From contig JAUFOR010000004.1 in the NCBI GenBank assembly GCA_040285745.1, positions 248,001 through 312,000 on the forward strand: a stretch of 64,000 bases of DNA, written 5' to 3'. The notes under the pieces were generated by a model, which worked only from the letters and a program-made list of their open reading frames with translations, did not search any database and was not told where the DNA came from. The DNA comes from Barthelona sp. PCE (lineage: Eukaryota; Metamonada: BaSk clade). Below are positions 39,052 through 48,710 of this stretch, one piece after another. Numbering within the stretch: the stretch's first letter is position 1; every line of letters begins with the position of its first letter. The position numbers and the translations under genes are program-made.

Positions 39052-39708
39052 TTCTATTTCATTCGTTATGATGATTTTCATGACTACATGCTTGTTATCA
39101 GAGCGAAACGACGGCTGAGGGTTCGTCAGTGTAAGTTTCACCTTGACATAAGGCTTACTAGAGTGTAAACCGATACTATCAACACTGTGATGCAAACAAA
39201 TAGGTTCAGTACCATTCAGCTTGTAACTATCGCACAACTGCTTCAGCTTATTGAGTGCCGCTTCGGGGCAAGAGAATGTCTGCTTATTCAAAAAAACGTC
39301 AGAAATTATATTCATTCCAGCAGCAATATGTCTGTTTAAAATGTCGGTATACGACTCAAATGGATTGTTCCAAATCAGGTGGTGTAGTCCTGTTACCCAT
39401 GTTGGATGGAATATATCTAATAAAAACGAGCTTTTTGTAACATATGGAGAGAATTTTTTGGAAAAGATATTTTCATCCCTTGCAAAAGGTACTATTCCAC
39501 TTTGGAAGGTGTTTGATTGCGTTTTGAGGAGGGAATACTTTGACTCTTTATCGAAATCAATGAATATTTGATGTTTTGGAGGATTACTTGCAAACTCTCG
39601 CATTAGAGGTCTTTCTCCCTTATATAATCCCCTCTGTATCGTTGAAGCAGCCCCCTTGAGCACCCCCAAAGGATTTAAACCTTTCAGCACTCGATGAAAA
39701 AGTGACAT
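39028..39708 (-). CDS. Putative organelle-targeted protein, unknown family
   Basis: A 226-residue protein. The first 30 residues ('MSLFHRVLKGLNPLGVLKGA' and on to 'IQRGLYKG') lack acidic residues and have spaced Lys/Arg with hydrophobic residues, as in mitochondrial presequences. The body contains 'HIAAGMNIISDVFLNKQTF' and a C-terminal beta-type stretch 'KPYVKVKLTLTNPQPSF', which faintly recalls the Tim44-like/MRPL45 fold; this is a weak impression. If targeting is real, the protein would sit in a mitochondrion-related organelle, as proposed for IscS at 50129. Its last 24 bp of coding sequence overlap the end of the poly(A) polymerase gene. Confidence 0.6.
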   Translation of the reverse strand: MSLFHRVLKGLNPLGVLKGAASTIQRGLYKGERPLMREFASNPPKHQIFIDFDKESKYSLLKTQSNTFQSGIVPFARDENIFSKKFSPYVTKSSFLLDIFHPTWVTGLHHLIWNNPFESYTDILNRHIAAGMNIISDVFLNKQTFSCPEAALNKLKQLCDSYKLNGTEPICLHHSVDSIGLHSSKPYVKVKLTLTNPQPSFRSDNKHVVMKIIITNEIELADCSCD

Positions 39709-39788
39709 ATAGATAAAGCATGTTTACTATGGTTCTTTTAATAAAACCTTTACAAACTAAAGCGAAAACCACTTGTTATGTTGGAAAA

Positions 39789-41165
39789 TTAAGGACAAGC
39801 CTTAATAAGCTTACAACCGAACTCGGCCAAGGAAGTCTCAGCTTCAGGGAGAATACTGGGGAGAAGTGACTTGCAAAGGGCTTGGTAATCAGCAGGGACA
39901 TGATCACAGATCTCATCGACAACATCTAACTCGGTAACGAACTCGTTTAAGAACATGTTAATGGTAGACTTACACTTATCACAATCATTAACCTTCTTTT
40001 TGTTAATGGCTTCAGCGGGACAGAGACCAATTGAGGGGCAAATAAGATGGGATTCAATACCGTTAATGAGGTATTGGATCAAAACGGGGCCAAAACGATT
40101 GATATAATTATCACATTCGGTGCGGTACTCACTAGGGAAGTACTTATCGCACACATTCTCGAAGAATTCAATGATCTCTTGGTCAGTCTTGGTATCCTTC
40201 AGCTCGTAATCAACAAGATAAAGAACATATCTGCAGAGCTCACATTCGACAACACCCTCAGTTACGGGGGCAGTGGGAGCATCACAGACGTTCAACCAAC
40301 CACACATTTGCTTGGGATCAAGCTTAGAAACGAGCCATTCAATGACAGAGTCACCGTATTGGTGAACGAAGTTAACACATTGTGCCTTATGCTTCTTTGA
40401 AAGAGTGCATACGTGCTTATCAATAAATTCTTCAATATATTGACGAGTAGAGTCCTTATCAATGTATTCCTCAACGAGTTCAACGATTTCCTCACAGACA
40501 GGGCACCAGATTCCATTGGAAGGAGCCTCAATGACGAGTTGGTTGGTGGCAGGACAAATCTTGAAGGTTTGGCAGATAACCTTGCTGTTAAAGCGGTTGA
40601 CCATCCACTCGATGATTTGACCACCGTAGTTCTCAACAATGGTATCACATTGAGCTCTTAAGGACTTGGCGTGCTTGCAAACGTGCTTCTGGACGAAGTT
40701 AACGATAGCCTGCTCGGAAGTGGTCTCGGTGATGAAAGCCTCGGCTTTATCAACAATGAAAGCACAAGCAGAGCACTTCCAGTCATTGGTGGCAGGAACG
40801 ACAGTCTCAGTAGGGCAAGCGTGAATAGCCTGGCAAAGATACTCAGGATCCCACTTGTTCAAAAGATAAGTAATGATCTGGGGGAAAGAGTTCTCAACAA
40901 GGGTTACACATTGACCTTCATACTTGCTGGGGAGTAAGTGACAAACCTTCTTCTCGACGAATAAGGTAATTTCTTGCTCGGTACGCTCGCTCAGGAGGAA
41001 GCTCTTGAGCTTATCAGAGACGAGGACACAAGCTTGACAGAGGAAACCGTTGTCAGTTTCCATATTTTTAAGAGGGATGTGGTTGACCACATTGTTCTCT
41101 TTAAGAGGAATATGAGCGCTGGCAGCTAAAACTAAACAGATAAACAAAACAGCGAATGACTTCAT
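39789..41165 (-). CDS. Secreted protein with five saposin B domains
   Basis: The start at 41165 gives a clear signal peptide, 'MKSFAVLFICLVLAASAH'; the open frame continues 32 codons upstream but that part is not signal-like. The 458-residue protein has five saposin B units in tandem, each beginning with C-x2-C (FLCQAC, WKCSAC, IWCPVC, VECELC, NDCDKC), with a mid Cys pair and a final 'CP' or 'CD' near 80 residues on; the last unit is shorter and diverged. Saposin-like proteins bind lipids in lysosomes or phagosomes, and the amoebapore branch permeabilises membranes; which applies here is unknown. Codon use is biased, suggesting good expression. Proteolytic release of single units is likely by analogy with prosaposin. 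Confidence 0.93.
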   Translation of the reverse strand: MKSFAVLFICLVLAASAHIPLKENNVVNHIPLKNMETDNGFLCQACVLVSDKLKSFLLSERTEQEITLFVEKKVCHLLPSKYEGQCVTLVENSFPQIITYLLNKWDPEYLCQAIHACPTETVVPATNDWKCSACAFIVDKAEAFITETTSEQAIVNFVQKHVCKHAKSLRAQCDTIVENYGGQIIEWMVNRFNSKVICQTFKICPATNQLVIEAPSNGIWCPVCEEIVELVEEYIDKDSTRQYIEEFIDKHVCTLSKKHKAQCVNFVHQYGDSVIEWLVSKLDPKQMCGWLNVCDAPTAPVTEGVVECELCRYVLYLVDYELKDTKTDQEIIEFFENVCDKYFPSEYRTECDNYINRFGPVLIQYLINGIESHLICPSIGLCPAEAINKKKVNDCDKCKSTINMFLNEFVTELDVVDEICDHVPADYQALCKSLLPSILPEAETSLAEFGCKLIKACP

Positions 41166-42585
41166 TTTGAAAGAAGCAAACGAAATGAGAAAGAAAAACA
41201 AATCAAGGCTATAAACGATTAGATATTGTTTTGACCTGTGCCTCGGGGTGCCAATAGACAATCAACATCACATTACACCAACATAAAGACCAACACAAGA
41301 TAAGAACAAGTTTTCTTGTTTTCTACCTTTCAAGAAGCTTCATTGAACATTAAGTTTACTAAACGCTTTGTTAGGTGCTTTGTGGTCTTTTTGGGTTATG
41401 ATATTTGGGCATAGTATTTGTTCTGGGAATTTTCTTCTTTTAGAATTCTACTTGTAGGCTTGTTATTCTTTCTTACAACACAAGAGCGGTACTAATTTTC
41501 TTGTTTATGAGTGAAAATTTCTTTATAACGTTTATTAATGGTTGTTATGCGAATTTAACATTGATCTCACAAATTTTGGGGACATAGTGTTTATTACCAT
41601 TATTTTCCAGTGAATAATTACGAGTAATGTTAATTATTGTCATATGAACAATCATGCTTTAGCTTTTTGATGATCTTATTATATCATATAAGTTTTATAC
41701 ATAATGTTCATGTGAGTTATGCTTGTACTTGGAAGAAAAATGCCTTCAAATTGAATATTGAAAATAAATAAGTTTTAAAAACGCCCAAATAGTTTATAAA
41801 AATGCGAAAGAAGCAATAAAATGAAATAGGTTCATTTCTTCATTTAAGAATACTGCTGTAAAGCTTACTGAAGCTATTTGTGTAGGAGCATGTGCAGAAA
41901 TGGATCATGTTTGTGTTTTTTGTTGAAAGAACGTACTATTGGATTTAAAACGCCTTTTCATGAGGCTTCTTCACTTTTTAAGTGAGGGAGGTGCAGTTTC
42001 TCTTAATGTCTTTGAGATCTGTGTATGATTGCGAGGGTTAACTCAAATCCTAGATAACCACCAGAAACCTATGCGACGGAAGATGCACAATTTCTTTGCA
42101 TTTATCCTACTCCAGGTCTTATACTCTTATTTTATTCATAATGCTGGTCAAGAGTTATTTTTTAACAAACTCAAACAAAAACTATTTGTCTCCTTTTAAT
42201 AAACTGATTTGTATTAATAATGATTCAGAATTTAATACCTTCCACAGCACAATTTGAATCCCAAGTTCAACTCATTCTTTCTACTGTCACAAACAGAACT
42301 GTTGAATATTTGATCTGTATGGACTCTTTTTCAATGCTTTAATTTCATGATCTATCAGAGTTCATTAAGATGTTTTTCACTAATATCTCGACTTGTTTAA
42401 GGCAAAAGCGATGATACCATAATCCTGCACAATAAAATCCCGATAAAAGGAAGCGCGCCCAAGAATTGCACATTTTATGCGATTATTACAAGTCATATTC
42501 ATCAGGAATGTAGTTTTAAAAGGTGATGTGAATGTGAAAAGAGTAGTAATTGGAATCACAATTTATACCCTTTTCAAATTCATCA
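41166..42585. other. 1.4-kb intergenic region, the longest in the window
   Basis: This AT-rich region lies between the divergent saposin and CCT alpha genes. It has many stops in all frames and no frame with protein features. I found no tRNA-like B box, no clear snRNA motif and no transposase. All other gaps in the window are below about 0.8 kb, so it may hold an unrecognised non-coding RNA gene, a decayed gene or a long promoter. Confidence 0.5.
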
Positions 42586-44330
42586 ATGAATCACTCAGCA
42601 AGGAAATCAGGAAAGGCCGCTCGTGATGATAACAGTTTGTTTCATGGTACTTTGGTATTCCACCATTTTTTGCAATGGATCAATTCAATACGTTGGAAAA
42701 CAGTGATTCTAGCATTATTCAGTGGATACTGGGTGTACGTACATCATACCGCACTTACTAACATTCAGTCAAAGCGTTATCCGCGATTTTTAATATTCTC
42801 AAGTCTACTCTTGGTCCCAGAGGTCTCGACAAAATGCTCATTAACGAGGTAGGTGACATCGAAGTGTCCAACGATGGTGCTTTTATTCTGAAATCACTTC
42901 GTCTTGTTCATCCCATTGCACAGACTATTCAGCAGACAGCTGAGCAGCAGGATTCTGCAGTTGGTGACGGAACCACCTCCGCCACTCTCGTTGCTTGTGA
43001 GCTGGTTAAGGTTGCCGGTAGGTTGCAGGAACAGGGTTTACATCCTTCCTTTATTATCAAGGGTTATAGAATGGCTTCTGAGTTAGCTGTTGCGTTTGTC
43101 AACGAGCAACTGGCTGTTAACACTACTGATCTTGGTCCCGCGGCACTCTCAAACGTTGCCCGCACAACTCTTTCTTCCAAGATTATTGGTGCTTCTCAGG
43201 CTCTCTTTTGTAACATTGTAGTCAACGCCATTGAGTCTGTCAAGATTGCTTCTGACTTCTTCGGTACTACTTACCCTATCAGAAATATCGGTATCGTCAA
43301 GATTCACGGTAAGTCCCTCACTGAGTCTGAGCTTGTCAATGGCTACTGCCTTCCCTGTGGTAAGGCCGCCGACCAGATGCCCAGCTACGTCGATGATGCA
43401 AAGATTGCGTTCCTCGACTTTGCCCTCATGAAGGCCAGATTGAAGATTGGTATTCAGGTTCTTGTCTCTGATGCCGATAAGCTTGAGGGTATCAGGCAGC
43501 GTGAAATCAACATCCTTAAGGAACGCGTTGAGATGATCCTCGCTTCTGGTGCCAACGTTATCCTCACAACCGGTGGTATTGATGAGATTGCTATGAAGTA
43601 TTTCGTCGAGTCAGGCAGCATTGCTGTTCGCCGTGTCGCCAAGCCCGATCTCCGTCGTCTTGCTAAGGCTACCGGCGGTTCTATCATCACAACTCTTGCC
43701 GATGAGATCGGAAACGAGAGTTTCGATTCTGTTCAGCTCGGTACATGTGATGAGGTTGTTTGCCGTAAGCTCGGTGATAAGGACGTAATGTTCTTCAAGG
43801 GTACCAAGCACGCCACATCCGCTTCCATTGTCCTTCGTGGTCCCAACGAGCAGACACTGGATGAAGCCCAGCGCTCAATTCACGATGCCCTATGTGCTGT
43901 CCGTCGTGCCCTCACTTCTGATCGCGTAGTTGCTGGTGGTGGATCTGTTGAATCTGCCCTCCACGTATACCTTGAGAACGAGGCTAACAAGATCAGTGGT
44001 CGTGAGCAGCTCGCTGTTCTTGCCTTTGCTGAGGCTCTCCTCACCATCCCCAAGACCCTAGCTTCTAACGCTGCTCTTGATGCTACGGAGCTTACTGCAC
44101 AACTTGTTGCCTATCAGGCCGAGGCTCAAAAGGAAGGTGCCAAGAAGGAAGTCCGCTATGCTGGCCTCGATCTTGACAACGACACCGTTACTAACAACCT
44201 TAGCCGCGGTGTTCTCGAGCCTGCTCTTGCTAAGACAAAGTACCTTGAATACGCCACGGAAGCTGCTATTACAGTTCTTCGTGTTGACACAACAGTCACA
44301 CTCCCCGCTCGTGAGGAAGCCCAGAAGTAA
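42586..44330 (+). CDS. CCT1: T-complex chaperonin CCT subunit alpha (one intron)
   Basis: The CCT ring folds actin and tubulin in the cytosol. The main frame from 42834 lacks the family's N-terminus, but codons upstream of it read 'KALSAIFNILKSTLGPRGL' back to a splice site. Joining 42586-42634 to 42769-44330 gives a 536-residue protein whose start, 'MNHSARKSGKAARDDN' then 'IKALSAIFNI', lines up without gaps with the alpha-subunit pattern R-x-S-G-K-x-x-R-x-x-N. Downstream are 'VGDGTTSATLVA' (ATP site), 'TTGGIDEIAMKYFVE' and 'SASIVLRGPN'; the block order and 'ILRVDTTVTL' near the end match CCT alpha. Codon use in exon 2 is biased toward Hsp90-like codons. Confidence 0.93.
42635..42768 (+). other. 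Spliceosomal intron in the CCT alpha gene
   Basis: A 134-base phase-1 intron. The donor is A|GTTTGT and the acceptor TTACTAACATTCAG|T, in which the branch-point-like ACTAAC lies four bases before the AG. Splicing removes in-frame stops (for example TAA at 42759) and joins two exons that align to CCT alpha without a gap. An acceptor with the branch point so close to the AG is known from Trichomonas and Giardia. Confidence 0.85.
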
Positions 44331-44393
44331 ACTAGAGTGATTTATTAAAGAATGTGTGTAATCCGAACACGTGTATTAAAATCAATAATAATA

Positions 44394-45176
44394 TCAAGTT
44401 GAAGAAGGATAAAATGGAATCGAAAATGAACTAGATTGATTGTTACTGAAAATATTAGTGGATAATTCAGCGGCAGATGTTGAAGTTTGAAAACTAAAAT
44501 TATTAACAGGTCTTAATAAGTCTTGTCCGACGATAGGTTCTGCAGTATTAATGTGATTTAATCCATTCAAATCAAAAAATCCTAAGGAATTATCATTTGT
44601 TGCGATAGTAGGAGCTGGAAGTTCTTCTTTTGGTTCAGGTTTGGGATTGTGAATCTTTGGAGATATACCTTCTGCTTCACCTTTTTTCTTCTTATTAATG
44701 AGTTGGACGCGTACTTTGCGGCCATTTAAAAGAGTATTACCATGAGTACTAATAATAGTGCTGACTAACGTTTCAGTACTATGTCCTCTTGTATCGAATT
44801 CAACAAATCCAAACCATGTGTTGTTGCGGCGTGAGTCTTTTGGTTCAACAACAGTTACTTTAATTATGTTTGCAATGAAAGGGTTCGAAAACTTCTTGAA
44901 TAACTGTTCCTCAGTAGTATCAGGTACAAGATTCCCAACAAACAGTGTGACCTTTCTTTCATTTGTCTGTTTTGCATATTGAATTGACCAAGGAACTACA
45001 CTACGATTCTCAAAGACTTGAGCACAATCTTTTGCGAATCTGAATGAGACAAAGCAAAAGTTTGACTGCTTTCTTGGATGATAGATACTAGTTAATGGAC
45101 CAAATTCAGAAAAAAAAGGTTCCAATTCTTCAAAGTCTTCAAAATTTGCTACGAATAATGTTTTGCGAGAGTTCAT
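44394..45176 (-). CDS. RNA-binding protein with two RRM domains
   Basis: A 260-residue protein from the first ATG at 45176. RRM1 (about 1-75) has RNP2 'KTLFVANFE' and RNP1-like 'NFCFVSFRF'. RRM2 (about 80-170) has 'VTLFVGNLV' and 'WFGFVEFDT', with the aromatic residues that stack on RNA. After residue 190 the chain is low in order and rich in Asn, Ser, Pro and Phe ('LGFFDLNGLNHI', 'NNQSSSFSIPF'), possibly a protein-binding tail. Domain identity is firm; which RNAs it binds (splicing, stability or transport) is unknown. It lies convergent to CCT alpha with 63 bp between stops. Confidence 0.88.
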   Translation of the reverse strand: MNSRKTLFVANFEDFEELEPFFSEFGPLTSIYHPRKQSNFCFVSFRFAKDCAQVFENRSVVPWSIQYAKQTNERKVTLFVGNLVPDTTEEQLFKKFSNPFIANIIKVTVVEPKDSRRNNTWFGFVEFDTRGHSTETLVSTIISTHGNTLLNGRKVRVQLINKKKKGEAEGISPKIHNPKPEPKEELPAPTIATNDNSLGFFDLNGLNHINTAEPIVGQDLLRPVNNFSFQTSTSAAELSTNIFSNNQSSSFSIPFYPSST

Positions 45177-45672
45177 GTGAGTTATCAAAAAGTTTGGCAA
45201 CTGATCGATTGCGAAAGTGGTTTCTAAATAAAAAACAAAATTAGATTACTGATTTGCGACAACTTCAGTTCTAGCCAGTCACAACATGTTTTATCTATTC
45301 ATTGATTTCCTTTTATGGTGAAATCTTCTCAAGATATTTCTCTTATGCAAACCTGTTCAGTGTTCTATCTAAATTTGACTTTTCTTCCAAAAATTAAGTG
45401 GCTTAATAACTTTTCTTTTCCAATTGAAGAATGCTAAAGAAATTATACAACGAATAAAAGGCGATCATTTCAAGAAATGTTTTTTATCACCATATATCAT
45501 TCAAAAGCTTTTTTGACATAATATATTAGTGACAAAATAAATTTTTCAGTCTCCACACTCCTCAGAAAGTGCATATATCAAACTGAAATATATCAAACTT
45601 GTATTAATACTTCTATCCTAATTTTGTTGGGCACCATTTGAATCCACGAGACTTAAATAGTAGGATAGTGCC
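45177..45672. other. 496-bp divergent intergenic region
   Basis: AT-rich DNA between the RRM gene and RPC25. Apart from one short direct repeat at 45573-45599, I see no gene or RNA. It probably contains the two promoters. Confidence 0.45.
45573..45599. repeat. 12-bp direct repeat ATATATCAAACT, two copies
   Basis: Two perfect copies (45573-45584 and 45588-45599) are separated by GAA, giving a 15-base period. They lie 74 bases before the RPC25 start codon, so they could be paired binding sites or simple slippage. Confidence 0.6.
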
Positions 45673-46491
45673 ATGTTCGTAATATCCACAGTATCAGACT
45701 CAATCTTTGTCCACCCCAAGGATTTTAAGCAAAATTTGGAGCAATTGACAATAGATGCCATCACTTTGAACTATGTAGGCAAGGTGCTGACGGATCTTGG
45801 GCTCGTTATCGCATTAGATGCAATTAACAGTTATGAAAAGCCGAAAGTATATCCAGGAGAGGGAGGTATTCATATACAGTGTGAGTTTAGGCTCCTGTGC
45901 CATCGTCCATACGTTGGAGAGATTATAGAAGGCATGGTTACAAAGATTGATCAGCATGGAATTTGGTTTGGAACTACAATATTGCCTTCATTTTTCATTG
46001 ATTTTTCTCAGTTGCAGATGTTCAAGCCTGAATCTTTTGACACACCCACCACATTTTTGAGATTCAATGAGATAGAAAACATATACTTTCCTTCATTTTG
46101 CATTATTCCCACAATAACAGTTGTTAGAGCTCGATGTATGAGCATAGAGTACAGAGAGGATAGCCAGAGGCCGATGGTTGTTCACTGCGCAATTGATGAG
46201 GCAAACTATGGCTTTTCCTTCAACGATCAATTCTATGAAACACCTATCAACGCTATGCAGATACCTGAGCATAGGGAGGCATTTATACAGGCACACGTTG
46301 ACGCTGCAAAGGGTTTACATGAGAAAGTACACTGTGAAGACGATCCAAGGAGAAAACAACAATATTTGCAACTTGCAGCTAAAGTTGATCAGATAGTGGG
46401 TCTTGTCAAGGCAGGAAGCACCACATTGGGAGAGGATGAGATTTTTTCAGATGAAGAAGAAGAATCAGATGAAGATACTCGCTTACAATAG
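45673..46491 (+). CDS. RNA polymerase III subunit RPC25 (RPC8)-like
   Basis: RPC25 forms the polymerase III stalk with RPC17. The 272-residue protein starts 'MFVISTVSDSIFVHPKDF', then 'YVGKVLTDLGLVIALDAI', a conserved 'VYPGEGGIHIQCEFRLLCHR' and 'GEIIEGMVTKIDQHGIWF'. This is the order of the N-terminal RPB7-type domain followed by the OB fold. 'TDLGLVIALD' and the N-terminal 'MFV' fit RPC25 better than RPB7 or RPA43. A C-terminal extension of about 100 residues ending in an acidic tail ('FSDEEEESDEDTRLQ') is longer than I expect for the family. GCP4 follows 127 bp downstream on the same strand. Confidence 0.82.
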   Translation: MFVISTVSDSIFVHPKDFKQNLEQLTIDAITLNYVGKVLTDLGLVIALDAINSYEKPKVYPGEGGIHIQCEFRLLCHRPYVGEIIEGMVTKIDQHGIWFGTTILPSFFIDFSQLQMFKPESFDTPTTFLRFNEIENIYFPSFCIIPTITVVRARCMSIEYREDSQRPMVVHCAIDEANYGFSFNDQFYETPINAMQIPEHREAFIQAHVDAAKGLHEKVHCEDDPRRKQQYLQLAAKVDQIVGLVKAGSTTLGEDEIFSDEEEESDEDTRLQ

Positions 46492-46618
46492 TAAAATTAT
46501 AACAATTTATAATATTGAACACATGATACATACCCACAAGCCCCTTTTTAAAGGGATTAAATATAAAAACAATGACAAATTGTTGTTTTACGTTTTCCTT
46601 CCCTTTCAACAATTTTTA

Positions 46619-48661
46619 ATGGTGCATAAGCTTCCAAAAGACGTGGATACAGCAATTGGGTTCCTGATTCAGGATGTTTTATTCAGTTTTGTGGGTCATG
46701 CAGGACATTTTATTCTAGAAGAGGTTCACGATCCGAAAAATGCAAGCGCGTTTCGTGAACTGTACTTAGATCCGTCTTGCTATGCACATTTCGATATTCA
46801 ACCTCCATATATACGTGTTGTGAAGGACCTTCTACAAGTTGGCAATTGTTTCAAGTTTCTCGAGAGCTATGTTGCACAAAACGCATACAATACACACAAT
46901 GGCGTCATTTTCGAAGCTTTTATTCATTGTATTAAAGAATTATTTACATTTTGGGCACTAAAGGTGCAATACTATGAGAAGATCTTTAGAAATCCAACAG
47001 ATTACCCCAGTGAACAGTTCAACTTACAAACTCTAAACATTAAAGTGCAAGATTATCTTCTTTTGTTTCAAGAATTAATTAATTTGGTCAACGCTATCAA
47101 AAAGAAGAACCTTAAAGGAGGGCATCTAATTAATGAGGTTTATAAGGTAGAGAAGTTAAAGGGAGGTATCACTATTTGCCTAAAAGAATTTGTTCATATC
47201 AGAAAAACGTTGAGTCTCGTATACTTCAAAAAAGTTTTACTTCCTTGGTTATTATATGGTCGTATAGCTCGTAACGCGCAAATTGACTTCTTTATCAAAG
47301 AGAACGAGTGTGGAAAGGAACATTTTTGGGATACAAAGTTCGTAATAGAAAATACCCTCAATATCCCTTTCTTTCTCTATCCTTTCAGAGAAAGAATTCT
47401 TATCGCTGGTAAGTCTCTTTACATATGTGGTGTACTTGGCGAACGTGCGCCCGTCATTTTAGATATTGATATAGATTCCCTAATAGTTGACGCTTATCAT
47501 GCCATTGATGCTGAGTCAAATTCAGTATTCTCTGGTGGAAACTCGTTGGTTGAGTTATCACCCAACCTTGACCTATTGGATGGCGTTATTTCTAGTTGCG
47601 TACTGCAGGCAACATCATCTTTCCATTCTCAACTTTTTGATAAATATGATTTGATTGGCGTCTGTGAGGAGATGTGCGACTTCTTCCTATTGAGGAAAAG
47701 TATCAGTTTTGGTGAATTCTTCGCGCTTGCAGAGGGAGAACTTAATTGTATAATCCCAAAGCTTGACCTTCCCAAATTGCAAATGCTGTTTGAAAACACT
47801 GTTTTGCGAAAATCCAACACAATGCATCTTTCCGAGCTCAAGCTCACAATTGCATCATCCACCTTTATTGATCGCATGCTAATGCTCAATAACGAGCGCG
47901 GTATGGGTATTGACGGAGATGGGCGTGTTGAGGATCTGCTTACCATCGAATGGGAACCGCCATTCCCTCTTAATCTCTTCTTTAATCATACCTTAATGGA
48001 TAAGTATAAGATCATCTTCCGAAACCTGTTCTATATAAAGCTTCTAATGCGCTCCCTGCATCTCCTCAATGAAAGAGGCTTCAAGAAGTTCAAATACGGA
48101 GAGATGAAGAAATTCAACATGGTTTTTGTGCTACGCAGTCAAATGCTCCAGTTCCTGAACGTATACTCAAGTTATCTGTATCAGGAGGTTGTTCTGGAAG
48201 ATTATTACGGATTCATCAACTACCTAAAGAGGGTCTCTGTTAATCAAACATCAATTACATTTGATGACGTCATCCGTAAGCACAGTGAGACAATTGATTC
48301 AATGTGTAACAAGTCACTGCTCACACATAGGGAGTTGTTTACCCCTCTGATCAATCTGTTGCATTCTTGCCTCAATTTCACAGTATATTTTAGAGAACTA
48401 TTTTCACCCATTTTGCAAAAGAATGTTGGAAGTATTGATGATGCTGTCATAAGGAGGCATATTATTGAGGATCTGGAAAATGATGAGAGCTTCAGCGTAT
48501 TGTTAAAAAGAACAATTAAGACTTTGAATACCAGTGTATATATCTTCTTGGAAAGACTCACAAGTGTGACAAATAGGAAACCAAGTACTGCAGCAACGTT
48601 TGCGTCGCTGGCAAATAGAGCCAACATGAATGGCTTTTACACAAGTGGACGAGTTATGTAA
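46619..48661 (+). CDS. Gamma-tubulin complex component GCP4-like
   Basis: GCP4 is a subunit of the gamma-tubulin ring complex. The start at 46619 ('MVHKLPKDVDTAIGFLIQD') puts the conserved 'LIQDVLFSFVGHAGHFI' at the N-terminus, as in human GCP4 ('LLLALSGYPGSIF'); the frame is open further upstream but overlaps RPC25. The GRIP1 half has 'GVIFEAFIHCIKELF' and 'GGHLINEVYKVEKLKGGI' followed by 'LPWLLYGRI' and 'FFIK', matching GCP4 spacing. The GRIP2 half has 'WEPPFPLNLFFNHTLMDKY', then 'IIFRNLFYIKL' and 'LRSQMLQFLNVYSSYLYQEV', the typical gamma-tubulin-binding segment. The length of 680 fits GCP4 and is shorter than GCP2 or GCP3. A CM1-motif protein, its likely partner class, lies about 9 kb away. 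Confidence 0.85.
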   Translation: MVHKLPKDVDTAIGFLIQDVLFSFVGHAGHFILEEVHDPKNASAFRELYLDPSCYAHFDIQPPYIRVVKDLLQVGNCFKFLESYVAQNAYNTHNGVIFEAFIHCIKELFTFWALKVQYYEKIFRNPTDYPSEQFNLQTLNIKVQDYLLLFQELINLVNAIKKKNLKGGHLINEVYKVEKLKGGITICLKEFVHIRKTLSLVYFKKVLLPWLLYGRIARNAQIDFFIKENECGKEHFWDTKFVIENTLNIPFFLYPFRERILIAGKSLYICGVLGERAPVILDIDIDSLIVDAYHAIDAESNSVFSGGNSLVELSPNLDLLDGVISSCVLQATSSFHSQLFDKYDLIGVCEEMCDFFLLRKSISFGEFFALAEGELNCIIPKLDLPKLQMLFENTVLRKSNTMHLSELKLTIASSTFIDRMLMLNNERGMGIDGDGRVEDLLTIEWEPPFPLNLFFNHTLMDKYKIIFRNLFYIKLLMRSLHLLNERGFKKFKYGEMKKFNMVFVLRSQMLQFLNVYSSYLYQEVVLEDYYGFINYLKRVSVNQTSITFDDVIRKHSETIDSMCNKSLLTHRELFTPLINLLHSCLNFTVYFRELFSPILQKNVGSIDDAVIRRHIIEDLENDESFSVLLKRTIKTLNTSVYIFLERLTSVTNRKPSTAATFASLANRANMNGFYTSGRVM

Positions 48662-48710
48662 ATCTGATGTTTTGTTGATTTTTACCTTTTTGCTGCCTTT
48701 TTGCATTGAT

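Noticed and set aside
42000-42100. Possible tRNA B-box ('ggttaactcaaatcc')
   Set aside because: It has extra bases compared with GGTTCRANTCC, and no cloverleaf or A-box could be drawn around it.
42733-42774. Alternative short CCT alpha intron (GTGTAC donor) starting from the ATG at 42675
   Set aside because: It also gives an open frame, but its donor is less intron-like, its best-fitting acceptor does not end at ACTAACATTCAG, and exon 1 lacks the SGKxxRxxN block that the chosen model restores.
42550-42852. 100-codon frame across the CCT alpha 5' region
   Set aside because: It opens with TTG, and beyond 42634 it reads through the inferred intron; only 42586-42634 is coding.
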